The notes: a model not told the origin generated them from the letters alone. Shown: positions 40,944 to 50,179, counted from the stretch's first letter. The stretch: DNA of 64,000 nucleotides from Microvirga calopogonii (GCF_003347665.1 NZ_QDGA01000004.1:186001-250000), one strand, 5' to 3'. Made by a program: numbers and translations.

Positions 40944-41660
40944 CTAAGCCTGCCGGCTGCCGTCCGTCCTCTGATGACCTTCGATGTAGGTCTGCAGCGA
41001 TTTTGCCACATCGTCGATATGCGTTCTGAGGAGAGAACAGGCCTCTGCGATCTGCCCGTTCTGGCAGAGACGCACAAGCTCGGCATGCTCGGTCTCCGCG
41101 CGCTTCATGCCGTCCGTGAGGGAGAGTTGCAGCCGGGTGTGCCTGTCGCATTCCTGCAGGAGGTTGGCCACGATGGCCGATGTTCGTGGCTGCCCGGCGT
41201 GACGGTACAGAAGCATATGGAATTGCGTGTTCAGTTCCCCCCAGCGCCGGACGTGGTTTGCCCGAAGCTCCGCGCTGTATTCCTGGAGGATCTGGTTGAG
41301 CTTGTCATAGTCGTCCGAGGTCAGCTGTCGCGCGGAAGCCTCGAGAAGGCGAGGCTCGAGCAGCCTCCTCAACGCAAAAAGCTCCTGGATCTCTTCCGTG
41401 GAAAGCTCGGAGACGATGGCACCGCGGTGGGGGTGAATCTTCACCAGCCCCTCCGCCTCGAGCTGCATCAGGGCCTCTCGAACGGGGATGCGGCTCACGC
41501 CGAACTCGCTCGCCAGAGCATCCTGCCGCAACGGGAGACCCGCCTTGAATTCACCATCGAGAATCCGCTCCCGCAGGCTTTCAGCCACGGCAGCGGCAAT
41601 CGTCCGATGCTGAAGCGACTTGAGCGCGGGTCGGGGAGGCGACTTGGTTTCGAGCGTCAT
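40944..41660 (-). CDS. GntR-family regulator (FCD type) of the hydroxyproline operon
   Basis: A winged-helix N-terminus (AAAVAESLRERILDGEFKAGLPLRQDALASEFGVSRIPVREALMQLEAEGLVKIHPHRGAIV) and an FCD ligand domain (FALRRLLEPRLLEASARQL...NTQFHMLLYRHAGQPR) give a protein of 238 residues from ATG 41660, or 248 from ATG 41690. It is divergent from hydroxyproline catabolic genes, and an inverted repeat overlaps their promoter, so it is likely their local repressor. The start remains ambiguous between the two codons. Confidence 0.85.
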   Translation of the reverse strand: MTLETKSPPRPALKSLQHRTIAAAVAESLRERILDGEFKAGLPLRQDALASEFGVSRIPVREALMQLEAEGLVKIHPHRGAIVSELSTEEIQELFALRRLLEPRLLEASARQLTSDDYDKLNQILQEYSAELRANHVRRWGELNTQFHMLLYRHAGQPRTSAIVANLLQECDRHTRLQLSLTDGMKRAETEHAELVRLCQNGQIAEACSLLRTHIDDVAKSLQTYIEGHQRTDGSRQA

Positions 41661-41720
41661 GGACGGACTATCATTCAATTTGCAAGGCACGCATCCTTAC
41701 CAGTGCCGAGAGAGTTTGGC

Positions 41721-41751
41721 TTGACAAGGTAGATTTTATACAATCTACAAT
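41721..41751 (+). promoter_or_regulatory. promoter with overlapping GntR-type operator
   Basis: TTGACA at 41721-41726 and TACAAT at 41746-41751 (19-base spacer) form a sigma70-like promoter. The inverted repeat GTAGATT-N6-AATCTAC (41729-41748) lies across the spacer and the -10 box. This arrangement fits repression by the divergent GntR protein, with relief when a hydroxyproline-pathway metabolite binds. Confidence 0.65.
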
Positions 41752-41787
41752 GCTTCTACTCAATGTCCAGAGTGGGAGAAGGGCGAA

Positions 41788-42714
41788 ATGGCCAGGATCG
41801 GTTGGGAAGGGGTCTTTCCCGCAGTGACCACCCAGTTCAAGTCGAACTACGACTTGGATATCGAGGCTACGGCCAAGGTGATCGACGGTCTTATCCGGGA
41901 TGGCGTTTCCGGGTTGATCGTGTGCGGAACCGTCGGCGAGAACACGTCGCTCAGCCGTTCGGAGAAGGTTGCCGTCATGGAGGTCGCGAAGGATGTTTCC
42001 CGGGGCCGGGTGCCGGTGATCGCGGGGATCGCCGAGTTTACGACGGCCTTCGCGTCCGAGGTCGCCAAGGAGGCGGAGAGGGTAGGGCTCGATGGCGTCA
42101 TGGTCATGCCCGCTCTGGTGTATTCATCAAAGCCTCATGAGACGGCTGCGCATTTCCGGGGCGTTGCCAAGGCCACCGACCTGCCTTTGATGGTCTATAA
42201 CAATCCTCCCATCTACAAGAACGATGTGACGCCCGACATTCTGGCCTCCCTGGCCGATTGCGACACGATCGTCTGCTTCAAGGATTCGTCGGGCGACACA
42301 CGCCGTTTCACCGATACGAAGAACATGGTCGGAGACCGCTTCGTCCTGTTTGCGGGCCTCGACGATGTCGTTGTCGAGAGCGTCATGCTGGGCGCAGCCG
42401 GATGGGTTTCGGGCATGTCGAACGCATTTCCCCAGGAAGGCGAGACGTTGTTCCGTCTGGCGAAGGCCGGGCGTTACGAGGAGGCGAGGGCGCTCTACGA
42501 ATGGTTCATGCCTCTCCTCCACCTCGATGCCCGCCCTGATCTCGTGCAATGCATCAAGCTGTGCGAGGCGATCATGGCCCGTGGTTCGGAGCTGACGCGC
42601 CCTCCGCGTCTTCCCCTGAGCGCTCAGGAACGTGCCGAAGTCGAGGCGGTCATGGACAAGGCGCTGAAAAACCGTCCGGTCCTTCCCGATGTCGGGCTGA
42701 GATCCGCCGCCTGA
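41788..42714 (+). CDS. DapA-family lyase, probable pyrroline-4-hydroxy-2-carboxylate deaminase
   Basis: A class I aldolase-fold enzyme of 308 residues with Schiff-base lysine K165 (CFKDSSGDTRRF) and catalytic tyrosine Y137 (MVYNNP). The N-terminus is the DapA-like WEGVFPAVTTQFKSNYDLDIEATAKVIDGLIRDGVSGLIVCGTVGENTSLS. By itself it could be any DHDPS-like enzyme, but the next two genes make a hydroxyproline epimerase and a D-hydroxyproline-type dehydrogenase. The predicted step is therefore deamination and ring opening to 2-oxoglutarate semialdehyde. Confidence 0.85.
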   Translation: MARIGWEGVFPAVTTQFKSNYDLDIEATAKVIDGLIRDGVSGLIVCGTVGENTSLSRSEKVAVMEVAKDVSRGRVPVIAGIAEFTTAFASEVAKEAERVGLDGVMVMPALVYSSKPHETAAHFRGVAKATDLPLMVYNNPPIYKNDVTPDILASLADCDTIVCFKDSSGDTRRFTDTKNMVGDRFVLFAGLDDVVVESVMLGAAGWVSGMSNAFPQEGETLFRLAKAGRYEEARALYEWFMPLLHLDARPDLVQCIKLCEAIMARGSELTRPPRLPLSAQERAEVEAVMDKALKNRPVLPDVGLRSAA

Positions 42715-42725
42715 TTGAAACACGG

Positions 42726-42755
42726 CGAAGGGCCTCAAGGCCCTTCGTCCTTTCT
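42726..42755 (+). terminator. terminator-like hairpin inside the hydroxyproline operon
   Basis: A 9-10 base stem (CGAAGGGCCT / AGGCCCTTCG, 42726-42747) with a minimal loop is followed by TCCTTTCT. It lies between the DapA-family gene and the epimerase gene. It may end part of the transcripts, making the first gene more abundant. Confidence 0.65.
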
Positions 42756-42792
42756 GTTGTCGTTATCTATCTCACGATCAGCGAGTGCAGCG

Positions 42793-43815
42793 ATGGCGCG
42801 CCACACCTTCTTTTGCATCGACGGCCACACCTGTGGAAACCCGGTTCGCGTGGTTTCCGGCGGCAGCATTCCCCAATTGAAGGGCGCCACGATGTTCGAG
42901 CGCCGCCAGCATTTCCTGGCGGAGTACGACTGGATCCGCACCGGCTTGATGTTCGAGCCTCGCGGGCATGACATGATGTCAGGTTCGATTCTGTATCCGC
43001 CGACGCGCCCTGACTGCGATGTCGGAATTCTGTTCATCGAGACATCCGGCTGCCTCCCCATGTGCGGACATGGAACGATCGGTACCGTGACCATCGCGCT
43101 CGAGAACGGCCTGATCCATCCCAAGACGCCGGGGCTCCTGCGTCTCGATACGCCGGCCGGCGTGGTCGAGGCCCGCTATGAACAGAATGGTCCTTTCATC
43201 GAGCGAGTCCGCATCACCAACATCCCATCCTTCCTCTATGGGACCGGCTACGAGGTCGAGGTGGAGGGGCTCGGGCATCTGACGGTGGATGTCGCCTATG
43301 GCGGCAATTTCTATGCCATCGTCGAGCCGCAGCCGCTCTATTCCGACCTGGCGGAGATCAATCCGTCGGACGTCCTGCGGTGGAGCCCCAAGCTGCGGGA
43401 AGCCTTCAATGCGCGCTATCGGATCGCCCATCCGGAGAACCCGGACATCAACCGTCTGACCCACGTTCTGTGGACCGGACGTGCGCAGACCGAAGGCGGC
43501 ACCGCCCGCAACGCCGTGTTCTATGGCGACAAGGCCATCGATCGTTCGCCCTGCGGGACGGGAACATCGGCCCGCATGGCCCATCTCGCAGCTCGCGGTG
43601 AACTGAAGGAGGGCGATGCGTTCGTGCATGAGAGCATCATCGGGTCCACCTTCGTCGGACGCATCGAGGGGCGTGCGAAGGTGGGAGACCGGGAGGCCAT
43701 CATCCCCTCCATCGAAGGATGGGCGCGGGTGACAGGCTTCAATACGCTCATCATCGACGATCGTGATCCCTTCGCGAAAGGCTTCCAGGTCGTGGACCGG
43801 GCGTCAAAGGCTTAA
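42793..43815 (+). CDS. hypE: 4-hydroxyproline 2-epimerase (proline racemase family)
   Basis: The 340-residue enzyme converts trans-4-hydroxy-L-proline to cis-4-hydroxy-D-proline. Both catalytic cysteines are present, C91 in MCGHGTIG and C254 in DRSPCGTGTSARMA. Two cysteines mark racemases and epimerases; the dehydratase branch has one replaced. Start 42793 (MARHTFFCIDGHTCGNPVRVV) is the family start; an upstream in-frame ATG lies in the hairpin region. Neighbours supply the downstream steps. Confidence 0.88.
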   Translation: MARHTFFCIDGHTCGNPVRVVSGGSIPQLKGATMFERRQHFLAEYDWIRTGLMFEPRGHDMMSGSILYPPTRPDCDVGILFIETSGCLPMCGHGTIGTVTIALENGLIHPKTPGLLRLDTPAGVVEARYEQNGPFIERVRITNIPSFLYGTGYEVEVEGLGHLTVDVAYGGNFYAIVEPQPLYSDLAEINPSDVLRWSPKLREAFNARYRIAHPENPDINRLTHVLWTGRAQTEGGTARNAVFYGDKAIDRSPCGTGTSARMAHLAARGELKEGDAFVHESIIGSTFVGRIEGRAKVGDREAIIPSIEGWARVTGFNTLIIDDRDPFAKGFQVVDRASKA

Positions 43816-43862
43816 CATCAGAGCGTCGGCGACAGCCTTATCTCTTCTGAACAGGATGCACG

Positions 43863-45098
43863 ATGCGGATAGCGATAGTCGGAGCTGGAATCGTCGGCCT
43901 CGCAGCCGCACATGCCCTTCTGGATCGTGGACATGACGTCACGCTGATCGATCCGGGCGATCAGACCGCTCGTCCGACGGACGGCAATGCCGGCTGGATT
44001 GCTCATACCGACATCATGCCGCTCGCATCTCCCAAGGTCTGGAGGAACCTTCCGACCTGGTTGATGGATCCGCTGGGTCCTCTCACCATCAGGCCTGGTT
44101 ATCTTCCCGCCCTGATGCCCTGGCTGATGCGCTTCGTGCTGGCGTCGTCGCCCCGGCGGATCAAGGCCAGCATGGCCGCCATCCGGGCCATCAACGCGGA
44201 AGCATTGCCCTCCTGGAAGACGCTGCTTTCCTCGTTGGACCTGAATGCGCATCTGCGCGAAAACGGCATTCTCTCCGTATGGAAGCAGCAAGAGGCTTTT
44301 CTAAGGACCAAGGACATCATCGATCACCAGCGTGCCCTCGGCATCGGAGTCGACGTTCTCGATCGAAAGGAACTCGCAAGCCTGGAGCCCGCGCTTCGAA
44401 ACGTCGAAGCAGGCGTGCTCTTCCCGGAAGCGTGCCACATCTCCGATCCCGCCCACCTGGCGGCGGATCTTAAAAGGCTCGCTCTCGCACGCGGCGCGCA
44501 GCACTTGGCCGCTCGCGTTCTGGCGGTGCAACCGGACGACGACACGATCCATGTCCGGACAGACAGGGCCACCAAACCTGTCGTTGCCGATCGCGTTGTC
44601 ATTGCTGCGGGGATATGGTCCCGGCCGCTGGCGAAGATGCTGGGAGATGGGATTCCGCTCGATACAGAGCGCGGATACAACGCAACCTACCCTAAGGGTT
44701 CATTCGGCCTCAATCGCCCTATCATGTTCGAGGGCGAAGGTTTCGTGACGACGCCGCTCGATACCGGCGACAGAGTCGGGGGCGCCGTTGAGTTCGCGGG
44801 TTTGGACGCCAAGCCCAACCATGCTCGCACATCCGCGATGATCGCACGGCTCAAGCGCTTTCTGCCCGACTTCAATGCCGATCAGGACGCAAGACGCTGG
44901 ATGGGCTTTCGTCCATCCATTCCCGATTCATTGCCGGTGATAGGTCCTTCCAGGCGGGATCGTCGCATCGTCTACGCATTCGGTCACGGTCATCACGGCT
45001 TGACGCAGGCTGCCGTCACATCGCGGCTTGTCGCGGATCTCATCGGCGGGGAAGCCGGCAAAATCGATCTCAAGCCCTATTCGGCCCAGCGCTTCTGA
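43863..45098 (+). CDS. FAD-dependent D-amino-acid dehydrogenase (D-hydroxyproline dehydrogenase)
   Basis: A DAO-fold flavoprotein of 411 residues. The N-terminal FAD motif is MRIAIVGAGIVGLAAAHALLDRGHDVTLID, and the C-terminal closing motif is RRIVYAFGHGHHGLTQAAVTSRLVADLI. The W-MGFRPSIPDSLPVIGPS segment is common to DadA-like proteins. Next to the hydroxyproline epimerase it should oxidise cis-4-hydroxy-D-proline to the pyrroline, with electrons going to the respiratory chain. The 2-oxoglutarate semialdehyde dehydrogenase needed last is not in this window. Confidence 0.87.
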   Translation: MRIAIVGAGIVGLAAAHALLDRGHDVTLIDPGDQTARPTDGNAGWIAHTDIMPLASPKVWRNLPTWLMDPLGPLTIRPGYLPALMPWLMRFVLASSPRRIKASMAAIRAINAEALPSWKTLLSSLDLNAHLRENGILSVWKQQEAFLRTKDIIDHQRALGIGVDVLDRKELASLEPALRNVEAGVLFPEACHISDPAHLAADLKRLALARGAQHLAARVLAVQPDDDTIHVRTDRATKPVVADRVVIAAGIWSRPLAKMLGDGIPLDTERGYNATYPKGSFGLNRPIMFEGEGFVTTPLDTGDRVGGAVEFAGLDAKPNHARTSAMIARLKRFLPDFNADQDARRWMGFRPSIPDSLPVIGPSRRDRRIVYAFGHGHHGLTQAAVTSRLVADLIGGEAGKIDLKPYSAQRF

Positions 45099-45158
45099 GC
45101 AGGCTTGTCCGTCCGGAACTCAGGTACCCGATCCTTCGGCCGGTCGCCTAGGATAGGT

Positions 45159-45386
45159 TCATGCCGTCGGCTGAGGCGTCGTCGGCGTCACGGGGATCTC
45201 CGGCGGGGACGTGGGTGGCACGCCGACCGGCTCGCCAGGCGGCGGAATATCCCCGGGCGTTGTCGGAGGCACCCCGATCGGCTCGGGTGCGGGGCCCTCG
45301 GGTGGCGTGGGCGGGCTTACGGGCGCCGGATTGGGATCCGCGGGCGTCGGTTCCGGATAGGGCTGGTTCGGCAGGGGAATAGGCAT
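45159..45386 (-). CDS. small proline-rich protein (putative)
   Basis: A 75-residue frame that is almost half proline (MPIPLPNQPYPEPTPADPNP...), with repeating P-x-x-P and G-x-P-P words. It is preceded by a GGAGCG ribosome-like site. There is no signal peptide and no recognisable domain. It fills an otherwise gene-free 427-base gap (45099-45525) and could be a real disordered protein or a composition artefact. No function is proposed. Confidence 0.4.
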   Translation of the reverse strand: MPIPLPNQPYPEPTPADPNPAPVSPPTPPEGPAPEPIGVPPTTPGDIPPPGEPVGVPPTSPPEIPVTPTTPQPTA

Positions 45387-45525
45387 TCAGGCGGCGCTCC
45401 GCTGTTGAGGCATCTATCGAATTCCGTAGGGGCAATCATCGGTGGGGCGCTAGGTTCCGGTCAAGGGATGAGACTTCGTGCCCTGGACCAGTCCGTGGTG
45501 TCGGAGCGCCCGTCTCTACGAAACC

Positions 45526-47400
45526 CTATTCCTGACCGCGCTCGCGCCGCCGCCGCTCCACCTCCTGCTTGATCAGCATATCGAGAATCTCGCTCGGCAC
45601 CGCCTTCGACGGTCGGCTGTTGATGGCGCGCAGGCGTTCAGAAGCGAATTTCGGCTCACGGTTGACGGTGAGCAGGCCATTTGTTTCCTGCGCGGTATCG
45701 GTGAGCTGGGTGTAGCAGAAACCGGCAAGCGCCGTGGAGGCCAGCAGCGCATCGACGAGCTCCTCGTAGCGGGCAAGCAGGGCGTCCGGGTTGGCGAATT
45801 GGCCGTACCCAAACCAGTCCTCGGTGGCCTGCGGCACAAAGCCGAGCCCGCCGAACTCGCTGATCACGATAGGCTCGTCCTCGATCTCGGTGCCTTCGCC
45901 CAGAAGAGGATGGTGATGCGGACGGACTTCGCGGAACGTGCGCGCGATGGTCTGCCGGTCGGCATAGCGCTCCCGCAGCATGTCCCCGGTGGGCGCATAA
46001 TCGTGCACGCCGAATACGTCGCCGACCGCGTGCTGCCAGCCGTCGTTGGCTATCACCGGTCGCGTCGGATCAACCGCCCGGGTGAGGTGATAGAGGGCGC
46101 TCACAAAGCTGCGCTGTTGAGCCGAACGGTCCAGGTCGGGCACACCCCAGCTTTCGTTCAAGGGAACCCAGGTGATGATGCACGGATGGTTGTAGTCGCG
46201 GCGGACGGCCTCCAGCCATTCGCGGGTCAGCATTTCAGCGGCGCGGTCCGAGTAGACATAGGCGTTGGCGGCCTCGCTCCAGACGAGCATGCCGAGCCGG
46301 TCGCACCAGTACAGAAAGCGTGGGTCCTCCAGCTTCTGGTGAATGCGGACCCCATTGAAGCCTAATGATTGCGCCAGTTCCACTTCACGCTTGAGAGCCT
46401 CCGCATCCGGTGCGGTCAGGAGGGAATCCGGCCAGTAGTTCTGTGCCAGAACGAGGCGCAGGAACGTCGGAATGCCGTTGATGATGAAACGTCCATCGCG
46501 AGCTTCGATGCGACGAAGACCGAGATAGCTTTCGACGCGGTCGATGACCGTGCCGTGCTCGTCGATCAATTCGATCAAGGCCTCGATGAGGTTGGGGTGT
46601 TCGGGCGCCCAGAGCAGCGTGCGGCGTCGGCGGATGGCCGCATCGTTGATATCTAGGAGAAGGCTGCGCCGCAGTTCTCGCCCCGAAAGCAGATAGGTGT
46701 CGTCGACGAGAGTGCGGGTCGGCCTGTCTCCCTTCAGTTGCACGCGTAAGCGCGACCCCGCAGGAGGCGTACGGTCGAGCCGAACAACCAGTTCGGTGCC
46801 GAAGCGGTCGACATCCGGTGTCCAGCGCAGCTCCGCAATGGCGACCTTGGGGATCGGCTCCAGCCAGACGGGCTGCCAAATGCCCGTAATACGGTGATAC
46901 CAGATATAGCCGGGCTGCTCTTCCCAGTATTGCTTGCCTCGCGGCTGTTGGAGATCTCGGGGTTCGTCCTCGGCGCGAACCACGATGACCTGGGTTTCGT
47001 CGGGAACGAGCAAGGCGCTGATATCGGCCGAGAAGGGCGTCTGCCCGCCGATGTGCTCGACCGCCATGCGTCCGTTGACCCAAACTGTGGCCTTGTAGTC
47101 GACGGCACCGAAATGGATCAGGATCCGATCGCTGCGATCCGTCTTCTCGACCTTTACCTCGCGGCGGTACCAGACCACCGGATGAAAGCCGGTTTCGTGC
47201 ACGCCGGACAATTTGCTCTCGGGTGCGAAGGGAACCACGATCTCGCGGTCGAAGGGCTCCATCCGTTCGAACCAGCGTTCGGCGAGCCCCTTGTCCTGGT
47301 CGTCGAATGCGAAGCCCCATGGGCCGCACAGGTCGATCCAGCGCTCACGGCGCAGCTGCGGACGCGGATGGAGCTCGGCTGGAGCGATCGACTCGGTCAT
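45526..47400 (-). CDS. glycoside hydrolase family 2 protein (beta-glucuronidase-like)
   Basis: The 624-residue protein has the GH2 order. A jelly-roll sugar-binding domain (RERWIDLCGPWGFAFDDQDKG ... ETGFHPVVWYRREVKV ... VDYKATVWVNGRMAVEHIGGQTPFSADI) is followed by an Ig-like middle and a TIM barrel. The acid/base is E416 (VPLNESWG) and the nucleophile E515 (ISEFGG). There is no signal peptide, so it acts in the cytoplasm. The substrate could be a beta-glucuronide, beta-galactoside or beta-mannoside. It is divergent from two further glycosidases, with a 224-base gap holding the promoters. Confidence 0.85.
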   Translation of the reverse strand: MTESIAPAELHPRPQLRRERWIDLCGPWGFAFDDQDKGLAERWFERMEPFDREIVVPFAPESKLSGVHETGFHPVVWYRREVKVEKTDRSDRILIHFGAVDYKATVWVNGRMAVEHIGGQTPFSADISALLVPDETQVIVVRAEDEPRDLQQPRGKQYWEEQPGYIWYHRITGIWQPVWLEPIPKVAIAELRWTPDVDRFGTELVVRLDRTPPAGSRLRVQLKGDRPTRTLVDDTYLLSGRELRRSLLLDINDAAIRRRRTLLWAPEHPNLIEALIELIDEHGTVIDRVESYLGLRRIEARDGRFIINGIPTFLRLVLAQNYWPDSLLTAPDAEALKREVELAQSLGFNGVRIHQKLEDPRFLYWCDRLGMLVWSEAANAYVYSDRAAEMLTREWLEAVRRDYNHPCIITWVPLNESWGVPDLDRSAQQRSFVSALYHLTRAVDPTRPVIANDGWQHAVGDVFGVHDYAPTGDMLRERYADRQTIARTFREVRPHHHPLLGEGTEIEDEPIVISEFGGLGFVPQATEDWFGYGQFANPDALLARYEELVDALLASTALAGFCYTQLTDTAQETNGLLTVNREPKFASERLRAINSRPSKAVPSEILDMLIKQEVERRRRERGQE

Positions 47401-47624
47401 GTCCCCTCCGCTCGATGTTTTGCTGCCGCTGTCGTGCAGGACACCGGCTCACCCTTCGTCCCGACCAACGCATGAAGGCCGGGGAGGTTCTCAACAGAGC
47501 CTTCCGGTGAAACTTTCCCGCATCTGAGCCGTTCACTCACTTGGATCACATGACGGCCGAGGTTCGCCACGGCCTCACCGCTGTGCTGCAGTGGAAGCAC
47601 TGACGCTCAAGGGATGGCCTCGGC

Positions 47625-48938
47625 ATGACCCAAGCGCTCCCATCTCGGTCCCGCCTTCATCGCCTTACCGCACCGGATGCGTTCTGGTGGTCCACCGGGA
47701 TCGAGGACACCTTCATCACGGCCCCGCACCCGGTCACGGGGCGTACCCTGGACGAGTATGAGCTGACCGGTCACTACGACCGCTGGCATGACGATCTTGG
47801 CCTTGTGGCCGAACTTGACGTCCCCTGCGCCCGCTATGGCGTCCCGTGGCACCATATTCAGCCCGCGCCGAACACTTGGGACTGGACGTTTCCGGACGAG
47901 ACATTGGAGCGGCTGCTCGACCTTGGCATCGACCCTCAGGTCGACCTTGTCCATTACGGATTGCCTGCCTGGATCGAGGGAGCTTTTCTCCATCCCGACT
48001 ATCCGAAGCTCGTTTCAGATTACGCGGCGCGCTTGGCCGAACGATTTCGCGGGCGGATCACCTGGTACACCCCTCTCAACGAGCCGCGGATCACAGGCTG
48101 GTATTGCGGGCGCCTCGGCTGGTGGCCGCCGTTCCGGCGCAGCTGGCCCGGCTTCGTGGCGCTGATGCTCGCGATCGCAAAGGGCATGGTGGAGACCGTC
48201 AAGGCATTGGAGAGCGTCGATCCGGAGATCGTGCCGTATTTCGTCGATGCCACCGATCTGTTCGATACCGATGACCCGGCATTCGAGGACGAGGCTCGGC
48301 GGCGCCAGGATATCGTCTTCCTCGCTCTCGACCTTGTTTCCGGACGGATCGACGAGAGCCACTCACTCTGGGCTTGGTTGTTGAAGAACGGCGCGCAGGA
48401 GGCCGATCTCGCTTACTTTCAGGACAATGCCGTGGCGCTGCCGGTCATCGGCATGAATCTCTACCCGATGTTCACTCAGAAGAAGCTGCTGCGGGATGCC
48501 GGAGGGCGATTTCGGATCCGCATGCCCTATGCCGGCGCTGATCTCATCACCCGCCTCGGCCGGCTCTATTATGAGCGTTATGGGGCTCCGCTCATGATTT
48601 CGGAAACGGCCTCCATGGGATCCCTGCGCCGCCGGCTCGACTGGCTCGACGCTTCCGTGGCGGCCACCCGGCAGCTCCGAGAAGAGGGCATTCCGTTGGT
48701 CGGATATACCTGGTGGCCGATGTTCGCCCTTGTCACCTGGGCCTACCGCCAGGGGCGCCGCCCGGTGACCGAGCATCTGGCCCAGATGGGCTTGTGGGAC
48801 ATCATCCCCGACGAGACCGATCCGCTGCGCCGGGTGCGGACCACGGGGGTGGATATGTACCGGCGCCTGGTGCGGGCTGGGGCCGAGAGCGTTGGCATGC
48901 TCTCACAGGTCTCATCCTCCGCCGCCGCGGCGATATGA
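47625..48938 (+). CDS. GH1-like beta-glycosidase
   Basis: A TIM-barrel glycosidase of 437 residues with acid/base E153 (TPLNEPRITGWYC) and nucleophile E327 (MISETASMG). The strand-end positions fit clan GH-A. The N-terminus (FWWSTGIEDTFITAPHPVTGRTLDEYELTGHYDRWHDDLGLVAELDV) resembles GH1 beta-glucosidases but is shortened, and the typical GH1 nucleophile motif ITENG is changed to ISETA. The protein is likely cytoplasmic, as no signal peptide is seen. It overlaps the next glycosidase gene, with which it forms an operon. Confidence 0.75.
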   Translation: MTQALPSRSRLHRLTAPDAFWWSTGIEDTFITAPHPVTGRTLDEYELTGHYDRWHDDLGLVAELDVPCARYGVPWHHIQPAPNTWDWTFPDETLERLLDLGIDPQVDLVHYGLPAWIEGAFLHPDYPKLVSDYAARLAERFRGRITWYTPLNEPRITGWYCGRLGWWPPFRRSWPGFVALMLAIAKGMVETVKALESVDPEIVPYFVDATDLFDTDDPAFEDEARRRQDIVFLALDLVSGRIDESHSLWAWLLKNGAQEADLAYFQDNAVALPVIGMNLYPMFTQKKLLRDAGGRFRIRMPYAGADLITRLGRLYYERYGAPLMISETASMGSLRRRLDWLDASVAATRQLREEGIPLVGYTWWPMFALVTWAYRQGRRPVTEHLAQMGLWDIIPDETDPLRRVRTTGVDMYRRLVRAGAESVGMLSQVSSSAAAAI

Positions 48939-48958
48939 ACCGGAATGGGGAGAGCGGG

Positions 48959-50179
48959 ATGTTCAGAAGCTTCTTTCTCGCGGGCTTCGAGGGCTCCACA
49001 GGCTACAACCGGCACGGCCATTGGTTCGACCAGGTGGTGGCGACCGGGCATGACAGGACCGTGGACGACGATTATCGGCAGCTTGCCAGGCTCGACATTC
49101 ATGCCGTCCGGGAGACCATCCGCTGGCCGTTGGTGGATCTCGGGCGTGGACGTTACGACTTCTCCACCGTCGCGCCCTTCATCGAGGCGGCGCGCCGTCA
49201 CCATGTGGAAGTCGTATGGGATCTCTTCCATTACGGCTATCCAAAGGGTCTCGACCTGTGGAGCGAGGATTTCCCCCGGCGCTTCGCCGATTACTGCTAT
49301 GCGGTCGGGTGCTACATCGCCCGGCGCACGGAGGGCACCTGCGCCTTCACGCCCGTGAACGAACCCTCGTTCCTGTCTTACGCGGCCGGCGAGAAGGGCC
49401 TGTTCGCGCCCCACGTGACGGGGCGCGGCTGGGATCTCAAGGTAGCACTGTCCCGCGCGGCGATCGAAGGCATCGACGCCTTGTGGGCGGCCTGCCCCGG
49501 CGCGCGCATGGTGAATGTCGATCCCCTCTGCCGCGTGGCTGCGCCTCCCGACCATCCGGAGCTTGAGGAGCAGGTGCGGGACTTCAACGACCGCCTCGTC
49601 TTCCAGAGCTGGGACATGCTCTGTGGCCGCCTGCTGCCCGAGCTCGGCGGCAGCCGGAAGCATTTGGATATCGTGGGGATCAACTATTACTGGACCAACC
49701 AGTGGGAGTTCGGCGGGACGCCGCGGGCCGACGGGGTCATCCCGCCATTGGCGGACGAGGATCCCCGACGTTGGCCCTTGAGCGCCCTCGTCCGCTCGGT
49801 GTGGGAGCGCTATGGCGGCGAGGTGATGATCACGGAAACGAGCCATATCGGCGACAGCCGTGGGCGCTGGCTGCGCGAAGTGGCGCAGGAGGCGGAGGAC
49901 CTGCTTCAGGATGGGGTGCCGCTGCGAGGAGTGTGCCTCTATCCGATCCTGGGCATGCCGGAATGGCACGACCCGGAGATCTGGACGCCGATGGGGCTCT
50001 GGGATCCCGTCTGTCATCGGGATCCCGACGGAGAGCGGCTGATCTGCGAGCCGATGCTCGCGGCCCTGCAATCCGTCCGCCATGTGGACGAACTCCATCG
50101 CAGGCTCTTCTCCCGCTCACGTGCGCGCAACGCCGCCGCGCGTTCGAAGCGGGTGGCCGGGTCGGTCCCAGCGCAGTGA
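48959..50179 (+). CDS. second GH-A clan beta-glycosidase
   Basis: A 406-residue TIM-barrel protein with acid/base E135 (TPVNEPSFLSY) and nucleophile E293 (MITETSHIGDSRG). It is distantly similar to the preceding gene in length and motif placement, so the two may be a duplicated and diverged pair. ATG 48959 follows GGGGAGAGCGGG, a very good ribosome site. An ATG at 48935, in frame and overlapping the previous stop as ATGA, is an alternative that adds 8 residues. Substrate unknown. Confidence 0.72.
   Translation: MFRSFFLAGFEGSTGYNRHGHWFDQVVATGHDRTVDDDYRQLARLDIHAVRETIRWPLVDLGRGRYDFSTVAPFIEAARRHHVEVVWDLFHYGYPKGLDLWSEDFPRRFADYCYAVGCYIARRTEGTCAFTPVNEPSFLSYAAGEKGLFAPHVTGRGWDLKVALSRAAIEGIDALWAACPGARMVNVDPLCRVAAPPDHPELEEQVRDFNDRLVFQSWDMLCGRLLPELGGSRKHLDIVGINYYWTNQWEFGGTPRADGVIPPLADEDPRRWPLSALVRSVWERYGGEVMITETSHIGDSRGRWLREVAQEAEDLLQDGVPLRGVCLYPILGMPEWHDPEIWTPMGLWDPVCHRDPDGERLICEPMLAALQSVRHVDELHRRLFSRSRARNAAARSKRVAGSVPAQ

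Noticed and set aside
39359-41086. Open frame of 575 codons opposite the membrane fusion protein
   Set aside because: Antisense to conserved HlyD features and crossing into the GntR gene.
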